The notes under the pieces are model-generated. The model worked only from the letters and a program-made list of their open reading frames with translations, did no database searches and was not told the DNA's origin. This document shows, one piece after another, positions 1 to 5,277 of a stretch of 6,261 nt of DNA. Made by a program: the position numbers and the translations under genes. Source of the stretch: Flavobacteriales bacterium (GTDB lineage Bacteria > Bacteroidota > Bacteroidia > Flavobacteriales_D > Sanyastnellaceae); contig CANGVU010000085.1 of NCBI GenBank assembly GCA_947457325.1, forward strand, positions 1 to 6,261. Reading direction: 5' to 3'. How positions within the stretch are numbered: position 1 is the stretch's first letter; each line of letters starts with the position of its first letter.

Positions 1-39
1 CCTCCATTCCTCGTTGGTTGAGTAGCTAGTGAGCTCCAT
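1..39 (-). CDS. Possible start of a downstream gene, cut by window edge
   Basis: An ATG at 39-37 on the minus strand opens a frame (MELTSYSTNEEWR) that stays open for 13 codons to the window edge. It lies 12 bases past the kinase stop codon, and a GAGG-like purine stretch sits upstream. It is in the same frame as the kinase, so it could be a separate co-transcribed gene or just the continuation of the kinase frame after a TGA. Thirteen codons are too few to recognise a family, and an open frame this short is expected by chance. Confidence 0.2.
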   Translation of the reverse strand, partial: MELTSYSTNEEWR

Positions 40-51
40 ACCGTTCAATCC

Positions 52-1422
52 TCAGTATTGCTTAACCTGATCTGCAAAACTCTGATTGCGCGTTAATACA
101 TCTACCAATCTATGATTTCCTACTGAGGAGAACTCATTCACCACGCGTTTCCCCAATTCTTTGCATTGCAATTCAAAGGAAAAGACACTTCCCTTTCCCA
201 ACTCAGATTCTAGGGTTATTGCGCCACCCATCATCTCCAACAAATTATTGGAGATCACCAATCCCAAACCAGAACCACCATACTTTTTTGTTGTTGATGT
301 ATCGGCCTGTCCAAACGCGGTGAATAAAAACTGCTTCTGATCTTCGGAAATCCCAATTCCTGTGTCTGCTATTTCTACTCTCAAGGCGACATTCCCGTCA
401 AGTTCTCCCGTCTTAAACACACGCAATACCACTTTGCCCTCATGGGTGAACTTAACAGCATTACTCAGCAAGTTAACCACTACTTGTCTCAAGCGCACAG
501 GATCTGCCTCTATATCCAATAGCAAGGACTTGTCAAAATCAAACTCCAAAGAAATTTTCTTTTGAATCGCGCTCTGTCTAACCAGCGATACTGCATTTTC
601 CAAGAGTTTCAACAGATCCACCTTCTCCTTAACCAGCTTCATCTTCCCTGCTTCAATTTTTGAAAAATCCAATATCTGGTTGATTAATTCCATGAGCGCT
701 AATGCAGAGTCATTAAGATGCCTAACATACTGATCTTGCACACCATCCAACTTTGTACTTTTCAACAGCTCTCCAAACCCAATTACACCATTCAATGGAG
801 TTCTCAACTCATGAGACATATTCGCCAAAAACTCAGACTTAGCCTTGTTTGCTGAATTGGCCATAGTTGTTTTTAAAACCAATTCCTTGTTCTGTAAATT
901 CCTTCGAACCACTGAACCAATATTGTCCGCTAAAATGCGCAAAAGGTGACGTGAGTCGTCTGTCCATTCTACAAATTGATGTACTGCATCAAACCCGATA
1001 AAACCATACAAAACTTCACTCTCTCGAACAGGGATGCTCAACAAAGATTTGATACCCTGCGGCTCCAAAATTTCCTTCTCTGGTGCCCAATTTGAAGGCA
1101 GCCGTTCCAAATCTTCAATATAGATTTCATCTCCAGTAATCATGGTTTGAATCCAATTGGGAAAAATCTCACTGGGCAAATCTTGCAAATACTCAATTTG
1201 CGGATCAACTCCTGCCTTGCACCACTCATTGGTGTTGGAAGCTGTCAGTTTTGACTCAGAGAATTCAAAATAGTACGCTCTATCAACACCAGAAAATTCT
1301 CCAATTTTGGACAAGACTGCGTCCAATCTATCTGAAAAATTCTCATCATTGGATTGTATAATGAGGGATGTACATTCTACTAAGAGTGCGTTAAACGCTT
1401 TATAAAACTCTGAACTTTTCAT
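52..1422 (-). CDS. GAF-domain sensor histidine kinase, cytoplasmic
   Basis: This 456-residue protein is a two-component histidine kinase that should autophosphorylate on His and pass the phosphate to an unlinked response regulator. Residues about 20-175 form a GAF sensor domain with the pattern usual in this class (SNTNEWC 62-68, QGIKSLLSIPV 122-132, EWTDDSRHLL 152-161). A short helical linker follows. The HisKA H-box is FLANMSHELRTPLNG (198-212) with phospho-acceptor His204. The HATPase_c domain shows the N-box NLLSNAVKFT (317-326), G1 DTGIGI (353-358), an F-box around FTAFGQAD (367-374) and G2 GGSGLGL (382-388), so catalysis looks intact. There is no signal peptide or membrane segment, so it should sense a cytoplasmic or diffusible cue. 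No receiver domain follows; the last 38 or so residues are an unassigned tail. The ATG at 1422 is chosen because the in-frame upstream extension is Cys/Arg-rich, lacks a start codon and does not look coding. Confidence 0.93.
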   Translation of the reverse strand: MKSSEFYKAFNALLVECTSLIIQSNDENFSDRLDAVLSKIGEFSGVDRAYYFEFSESKLTASNTNEWCKAGVDPQIEYLQDLPSEIFPNWIQTMITGDEIYIEDLERLPSNWAPEKEILEPQGIKSLLSIPVRESEVLYGFIGFDAVHQFVEWTDDSRHLLRILADNIGSVVRRNLQNKELVLKTTMANSANKAKSEFLANMSHELRTPLNGVIGFGELLKSTKLDGVQDQYVRHLNDSALALMELINQILDFSKIEAGKMKLVKEKVDLLKLLENAVSLVRQSAIQKKISLEFDFDKSLLLDIEADPVRLRQVVVNLLSNAVKFTHEGKVVLRVFKTGELDGNVALRVEIADTGIGISEDQKQFLFTAFGQADTSTTKKYGGSGLGLVISNNLLEMMGGAITLESELGKGSVFSFELQCKELGKRVVNEFSSVGNHRLVDVLTRNQSFADQVKQY

Positions 1423-1436
1423 ACTTAATTGTAAAG

Positions 1437-1583
1437 CTATATACTCATCAAAGGTAGGATAAACAGGGAAAGAGATACACCGTAAAGCAAATAAACAAAA
1501 ATGAACAAAAACACATCTACGGTTACTAAACCTACTCCAATTACTTCTTCATTATCTAGGGATACTTCACTGCTGTTTCTCAC
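1437..1583 (-). CDS. Possible small membrane protein upstream of the kinase
   Basis: A minus-strand frame opens with GTG at 1583-1581 and ends in TAG at 1439-1437, giving 48 residues. The first 13 or so are polar and acidic (VRNSSEVSLDNEE), and the rest is strongly hydrophobic (about residues 14-46, including VFLFIFVYLLYGV), enough for one membrane span or a hairpin. Its stop is 14 bases before the kinase ATG, an operon-like spacing, and it fills most of the carA-kinase gap. Against it: the start is GTG, the strand is T-rich so hydrophobic codons arise by chance, and the kinase promoter element would lie inside it. I do not recognise a family. If real, a membrane partner for a soluble kinase would be the natural idea; that is inference only. 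Confidence 0.25.
   Translation of the reverse strand: MRNSSEVSLDNEEVIGVGLVTVDVFLFIFVYLLYGVSLSLFILPLMSI
1449..1456 (-). promoter_or_regulatory. Candidate -7 element for the histidine kinase
   Basis: On the minus strand this reads TACCTTTG, an exact match to the Bacteroidota -7 consensus TAnnTTTG. It ends 26 bases before the kinase ATG. The -33 TTG is poor: the best candidate at a permitted spacing is GTG at 1480-1478, 21 bases away. Transcription would start near 1440-1444, giving a leader of about 20 bases. Confidence 0.4.
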
Positions 1584-1620
1584 GCTAGGCTTTTTGTAAA
1601 GGAAAATAACAATTCACTGG

Positions 1621-1636
1621 GCGAATATCAATTCGC
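1621..1636 (-). terminator. Short hairpin just after carA; weak terminator candidate
   Basis: A perfect inverted repeat, GCGAAT-ATCA-ATTCGC, begins two bases after the carA stop codon. It can form a 6-bp stem with a 4-base loop. On the transcribed strand no uninterrupted T-run follows; the nearest T-rich bases are about 12 later. It could be a weak terminator or a 3'-end stabilising hairpin of the carA message. Confidence 0.35.
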
Positions 1637-1638
1637 AC

Positions 1639-2736
1639 TTACTTGACCCCTTGTATGAACTGATCAAACAAATACCGCGAATCATGCGGTCCGGCGCTGG
1701 CTTCAGGATGGTATTGTACGCTAAAAACATTTTTGTTCTTTAAGGCAATACCCGCGATGGTGTCGTCGTTCAAATGAATGTGCGTAACCTCTACATTGTC
1801 TTGCGAAGCTATGGACTCCTTTGAAATCACAAAACCGTGATTCTGGCTGGTAATTTCCGACTTGCCCGTTTTTAAATTCTTAATCGGATGGTTGATGCCA
1901 CGGTGTCCATTGAACATCTTCTCTGTCTTCAATCCTTGGCTCAATCCGATGATCTGGTGTCCCAAACAAATGCCAAATCCTGGCACGCCGGAATCAATCA
2001 ACTCCTTCACCAATTGAATGCTTGAATGCATCACCGATGGATCTCCTGGGCCATTGCTGTACATGATGCCCGTTGGCTTCCAAGACAACACATCAGCTAC
2101 GGTGGTGTGCATCGGAAAAACCTTGCAATACGCACCGCGCTCAGTCAAACATCGAACGATATTTTTCTTGATTCCAAAATCTATCACTGCCACACGAATC
2201 GCGCTGTTCTCATCGCCCTCAAAAAAAGCTTCCTGACAACACACCTCTTGAGAGAGCGACAAGCCATCCATGGATGGCACTTGCGCCAATTGGGCTTTCA
2301 GTTCTTCAATGCTTTTGCTTTCGTCCGAGCTGATGATGCAGTTCATGGCACCTGCCTTGCGGATGTGGCGAACCAAAGCGCGGGTATCGATGTCAGATAT
2401 CCCCACCACCTTATCGCGAACCAAATAATCCTGTAATGTTCCGATAGGACCAATGCGACTCGCAACATCGGAAAACTTCTTGATGATAACCCCTGCAACC
2501 TTGCAAGACTCACTCTCAATCTCATCCTGGTGCACCCCATAGTTCCCAATGTGGGCGGTGGCCATGATGAGTACTTGACCGAAATAGGAAGGATCCGTAA
2601 ACACTTCTTGGTAGCCGGTCATGGCCGTATTGAAAGCTATTTCTCCCGTTGTTACTCCAACGTATCCACAAGATTTCCCTTGAAAAACAGTGCCGTCAGC
2701 AAGAACTAAGACAGCAGGTTGACTAATGCGATTCAT
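1639..2736 (-). CDS. carA: Carbamoyl-phosphate synthase small (glutaminase) subunit
   Basis: CarA hydrolyses glutamine and channels ammonia to the large subunit CarB, which makes carbamoyl phosphate for pyrimidine and arginine synthesis in the cytoplasm. The 365-residue length is close to family size (E. coli is about 380). The N-terminal CPSase_sm domain is clear: LADGTVFQG (12-20), GEIAFNTAMTGYQEV (31-45), ATAHIGNYGV (59-68) and DIDTRALVRHIR (115-126). The class I amidotransferase domain from about 180 has SNGPGDPS (227-234), the nucleophile elbow GICLGHQ with Cys257, TSQNHGF (296-302), and the catalytic His343 and Glu345 in QYHPEA. All catalytic residues are present. The ATG at 2736 starts the family's N-terminus directly. 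carB is not adjacent, so the two subunits are encoded apart, at least in this window. No convincing promoter is visible upstream; the best is a TAATTTCG -7-like match at 2751-2744 with no TTG at the right distance. Confidence 0.98.
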   Translation of the reverse strand: MNRISQPAVLVLADGTVFQGKSCGYVGVTTGEIAFNTAMTGYQEVFTDPSYFGQVLIMATAHIGNYGVHQDEIESESCKVAGVIIKKFSDVASRIGPIGTLQDYLVRDKVVGISDIDTRALVRHIRKAGAMNCIISSDESKSIEELKAQLAQVPSMDGLSLSQEVCCQEAFFEGDENSAIRVAVIDFGIKKNIVRCLTERGAYCKVFPMHTTVADVLSWKPTGIMYSNGPGDPSVMHSSIQLVKELIDSGVPGFGICLGHQIIGLSQGLKTEKMFNGHRGINHPIKNLKTGKSEITSQNHGFVISKESIASQDNVEVTHIHLNDDTIAGIALKNKNVFSVQYHPEASAGPHDSRYLFDQFIQGVK

Positions 2737-2780
2737 TAGATTGCGAAATTAAACCATTTCTTTTGGAGATGAAACGAAAG

Positions 2781-2792
2781 ATTTGAACAAAT
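2781..2792. repeat. 12-bp inverted repeat in the divergent carA intergenic region
   Basis: ATTTG-AA-CAAAT is a perfect palindrome that overlaps the proposed -33 TTTG of the plus-strand promoter. Its position would suit a repressor or activator site acting on one or both divergent genes. The sequence is AT-rich, so chance occurrence is a real possibility. Confidence 0.3.
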
Positions 2793-2810
2793 GACTACCG
2801 AATACCTTTT
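2782..2810 (+). promoter_or_regulatory. Candidate promoter for the peptidase-like/ligase-like pair
   Basis: TTTG at 2782-2785 can serve as the -33 element. After 17 bases comes TACCTTTT (2803-2810), one mismatch from TAnnTTTG. Transcription would start near 2815-2818, giving a leader of about 50 bases before the ATG at 2867. An overlapping alternative -7 is the TACTTTTTG at 2810-2818, off by one base. Either choice makes an upstream TTG start at 2816 unlikely to be used. Confidence 0.35.
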
Positions 2811-2830
2811 ACTTTTTGAACTACACACAA

Positions 2831-2844
2831 AGAACAATCGTTCT
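2831..2844. repeat. 14-bp inverted repeat in the leader of the gene pair
   Basis: AGAAC-AATC-GTTCT is a perfect 5-bp inverted repeat with a 4-base centre, in the untranslated leader 23 bases before the ATG at 2867. It could be an operator, or a small hairpin in the leader RNA. Its half-site GAAC recurs in the palindrome at 5234-5246. Confidence 0.3.
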
Positions 2845-2866
2845 ATTTTCGTTCAAAATCTTTACA

Positions 2867-3604
2867 ATGAATCAAGACGATCAAGCGAGACATCTGGCTC
2901 CTGTGCAAGAAATCAAGACGATAGATGCCCGCATTAAGCCGGCCATTCTTCCTCCCCACCCCGATTCAAGGTTGGACTCCCAGTTGTTGAAACACCATCC
3001 ATTGGCGGATACAGGGATGGTTTATCGGGACATGACGAATGTTGAATCCAAAAAGAAGAGCCTGCATGCCATCATTGCCCAATTGGATGTGAGTCACAAC
3101 CTACGCTACCAGAAAACGCCCGAGGACACGTATTGCAATGTATATTCATTTGACTATTGTCATTTTTCTAAAGTATATTTACCGACAGTTTGGTGGACTG
3201 AAGAATCTTTGAAGAAGGTGCTGAATGGAGAGGAAGTCACGCCCATCATGTACGATACCGTAGGACACATCTATTCCAATGCCCTTCACGATTGGCTGTT
3301 AACGTGGGGAATTAGTTTCGGATGGCAACGGATGACCAGCTTCGACGAGGCGCAACGCAAAGTCAACGAGGAAGGAGGCGTGGGAATCATCTGCGCCAAG
3401 CGCGTCACCTTTGGATTGTCTGGACATATTGTCCCCATCGTACCTGAGACCAAACAAAAACAAGCTTACCGCGAAAACGGTGTAGTTGTCTATCCGCTTC
3501 AATCACAAGCCGGAAAAGTGAACTACAATTATTTTGCTAAGAAAAGGAAGGACTGGTGGAACAACGAACGTTACCAAAGGTATGTCGTGTATTATCATGC
3601 TTGA
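2867..3604 (+). CDS. Papain-like (NlpC/P60/CHAP-type) hydrolase-like protein, signal-less
   Basis: This 245-residue protein has a polar, Pro-rich, probably flexible N-terminus (1-60) and a folded part from about 65. The pattern TYCNVYSFDYC (88-98), then SNALHDWLLTWG (137-148), FGW (151-153), DEAQRKVNEEGGVGIICA (160-177) and SGHIVPIVPE (185-194) follows the layout of papain-fold cysteine hydrolases: Cys90 at the start of a helix, a conserved Asn91, and His187 on a strand, with Glu194 a possible third residue. These families usually cleave amide bonds in peptidoglycan or peptides. No signal peptide or membrane segment is seen, so it appears cytoplasmic or exported by a non-Sec route. I chose ATG 2867 over an in-frame TTG at 2816 because the TTG lies in the promoter region and its extension is unlike a leader. 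It is 45 bases upstream of the ligase-like gene and probably co-transcribed. Exact family and substrate are unknown. Confidence 0.6.
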   Translation: MNQDDQARHLAPVQEIKTIDARIKPAILPPHPDSRLDSQLLKHHPLADTGMVYRDMTNVESKKKSLHAIIAQLDVSHNLRYQKTPEDTYCNVYSFDYCHFSKVYLPTVWWTEESLKKVLNGEEVTPIMYDTVGHIYSNALHDWLLTWGISFGWQRMTSFDEAQRKVNEEGGVGIICAKRVTFGLSGHIVPIVPETKQKQAYRENGVVVYPLQSQAGKVNYNYFAKKRKDWWNNERYQRYVVYYHA

Positions 3605-3649
3605 TTCCTTTTCAAACCACACCAACTCGACCAACACACAACGACACAC

Positions 3650-5128
3650 ATGACAAATAACCCGATTATAAAACACTTCTGGGGCATTGGGTTAGAGAAT
3701 GAAACCTATTTCCAAATGGAGGAATGGCTCATCGTTGATGGCCAATTTATCCGCACAGAGATGGGCCGTGAGCGATACAGCATCAATTATTTGAATTGCT
3801 ACAAAGAAGGCACATTGGATATTTTATTGGCCGCTGCTTTTGATCCAGAAAAAAAGTACCGCGTCAGCAGAATGATCAACAGCCACTCATTGGACAAGAT
3901 GGATGTGCATTACGAGCACAAGACCCTGCTTTCCAAAACCCCCAATTTGGAAAACCCTGAATATTCTGGAAAGTCCATCTTGGAAACCTTTCTGGAGCAG
4001 CAACCCCATGCCATACAAAGTTTATTGACACAAAAAAACAACCCCAATGGCCCCATTATTTTTGATGGAGATACCATTGAGTTTGTCACCAAATATTTCG
4101 AGAACCGCACCGTAGAAGATACTGTTCGTGAATTGCAAGCCACCAAAAAAGTTTTCTTGGATAAACTGAATGAAACAAAAATCATTCAGAGTCACCTGCA
4201 TTTCACCGATTACAATGTGGGCATCAACATGTTCATGACCAACCAAAAGAATTTGGTCTTATTTAACAACGGAACGTTTCACTTTCACTTCACCCTGCCT
4301 ACCCTCACATCGGACAGTCGCATAGTGGACTACGGACAATTTGACAAGGTGCACGGCAATGCCATTTATTTACTACAATGGTTTGAGCCTTTGTTCATCA
4401 GCACCCTGGGCAGTCCCGATATCATGGGTGTGATCAGCAAAAAACATGGTTTGCAAGACCAATTTGCTTGCGGATCCATGCGCAACGCCATGTCAAGATA
4501 CACTGGGGTGGGAACCTATCACCAAAGCATGGCCAAAGGAAAAATCCTTACCTACCCTGTTGAGGATTTTAGAAAACTATTGAAATTTGACAAAGAAGAC
4601 AACATCTGGTGGCGCGACCAAATTGAGAATGCCCTTTCTTATGAGTTATTGACCGACCTGGGATTGGACTTTAACCGCGAGAAACTTTACCAAAGTGGAT
4701 TTGAGTTCCGCAGCTTTGATGAATTCCCCGCAGGCCATTTACCTGCCGTACTAAATGCAATTGTGTTAATCTGTGAGCATGCTTTGCAATTTGATTCAGT
4801 GCCTTGGTGCACAGACAATATCACTTGGAACAACATTGTTTTCCGTACATTGAAAGACGGTCACTTGGCCGAAATCAGTGCAGCGGAGAAAATGGAGTTC
4901 CTGCAAGTTTTCCATTTGGATAACTTATCTGCTTCACTGCCGGCTAGCCAACGATTGGATGCCTTCTTCTTTTCTATTTTGAAAGAACTCCATGCGCGAT
5001 ACCAAAATAACAATCAGATCATGGATTCCCTATTGGGAGGCCCGATGACAGAGGCCCCACATTGGAGCAATTTCAATCAGTACCAAGTAGAGCAACATTT
5101 GAAGCAATTGGAACCTGTATCTCCTTAA
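3650..5128 (+). CDS. Carboxylate-amine ligase-like protein (glutamate-cysteine ligase/amidoligase fold)
   Basis: This 492-residue protein is read as an ATP-dependent ligase of the glutamate-cysteine ligase/COOH-NH2 amidoligase group, which joins a carboxylate to an amine. Supporting motifs, in the order expected for the fold, are WGIGLENETYF (11-21; Glu16 and Glu18 as metal/ATP ligands), DTIEFVTKYFENRTVED (141-157), FHFHFTLPT (210-218; His211 and His213), GSMRNAMSRYTGVGTY (275-290; Arg278 and Arg283 as phosphate or substrate contacts) and FEFRSFDEFP (351-360). It is longer than usual bacterial GCS2-type enzymes, so the substrate is probably not simply glutamate plus cysteine. No signal or membrane segment is present. 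The ATG at 3650 follows an A/C-rich leader with no Shine-Dalgarno. With the upstream Cys/His hydrolase-like gene it forms a likely two-gene operon. The superfamily assignment is inference from motifs; the substrate is unknown. Confidence 0.55.
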   Translation: MTNNPIIKHFWGIGLENETYFQMEEWLIVDGQFIRTEMGRERYSINYLNCYKEGTLDILLAAAFDPEKKYRVSRMINSHSLDKMDVHYEHKTLLSKTPNLENPEYSGKSILETFLEQQPHAIQSLLTQKNNPNGPIIFDGDTIEFVTKYFENRTVEDTVRELQATKKVFLDKLNETKIIQSHLHFTDYNVGINMFMTNQKNLVLFNNGTFHFHFTLPTLTSDSRIVDYGQFDKVHGNAIYLLQWFEPLFISTLGSPDIMGVISKKHGLQDQFACGSMRNAMSRYTGVGTYHQSMAKGKILTYPVEDFRKLLKFDKEDNIWWRDQIENALSYELLTDLGLDFNREKLYQSGFEFRSFDEFPAGHLPAVLNAIVLICEHALQFDSVPWCTDNITWNNIVFRTLKDGHLAEISAAEKMEFLQVFHLDNLSASLPASQRLDAFFFSILKELHARYQNNNQIMDSLLGGPMTEAPHWSNFNQYQVEQHLKQLEPVSP

Positions 5129-5192
5129 GCATTTTCAAAATCCATATCTCATAAGGTCTGCCCGCTATCCAATCTTTAGAACCAATGGCGAC

Positions 5193-5227
5193 TTTGAAGT
5201 ATCGCATAATTCAAATTGTTATTTTTG
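5193..5227 (+). promoter_or_regulatory. Promoter of the SPFH lipoprotein gene
   Basis: TTTG at 5193-5196 is followed, after 23 bases, by TATTTTTG (5220-5227), an exact match to the Bacteroidota -7 element TAnnTTTG. The spacing is at the upper end of the known range. The start point would be near 5231-5235, giving a leader of about 45 bases. This is the best-formed promoter in the window, so the SPFH gene is probably transcribed independently of the pair upstream. Confidence 0.55.
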
Positions 5228-5233
5228 GTTAAG

Positions 5234-5246
5234 GAACAAGTTGTTC
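5234..5246. promoter_or_regulatory. Operator-like palindrome at the SPFH gene start point
   Basis: GAACAA-G-TTGTTC is a perfect 6-bp inverted repeat around a single base, lying exactly where transcription from the 5220-5227 element should begin. That placement suits a dimeric repressor. Read instead as RNA, it could fold as a 4-bp stem (GAAC/GTTC) followed by a T-run at 5248-5256, a weak terminator for the upstream unit. The operator reading is preferred. Confidence 0.4.
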
Positions 5247-5277
5247 ATCTTTTTTTGAAATTAATTGCAAAAAAAAG

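Noticed and set aside
1501..1599. Plus-strand 32-codon frame starting ATG (MNKNTSTVTKP...) in the carA-kinase gap
   Set aside because: It is Ser/Thr-rich with no recognisable domain and no plus-strand promoter, and it is antisense to the more protein-like minus-strand frame in the same place.
2026..2436. 136-codon plus-strand frame inside carA
   Set aside because: It is antisense to a complete, highly conserved carA, has no recognisable motifs, and is rich in His/Arg/Trp as expected of a shadow frame.
2816..2866. N-terminal extension of the hydrolase-like gene from a TTG start
   Set aside because: The TTG sits at or before the likely transcription start. The 17 extra residues are not a signal peptide, and ATG 2867 gives a sensible leader.
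2737..2866. Pyrimidine-responsive leader or attenuator upstream of carA
   Set aside because: Only a short AT-rich stretch precedes the carA start, with no terminator/antiterminator pair, PyrR-binding loop or leader peptide.
5131..5141. ATTTT-C-AAAAT palindrome just after the ligase-like stop, as a terminator
   Set aside because: A single-base loop cannot fold as an RNA hairpin, there is no GC in the stem, and AT-only palindromes are common by chance.
5185..5232. 15-codon frame starting ATG (MATLKYRIIQIVIFG) between the ligase-like gene and the SPFH gene
   Set aside because: It is very short and lies across the promoter elements of the SPFH gene, with no sign of selection as protein.
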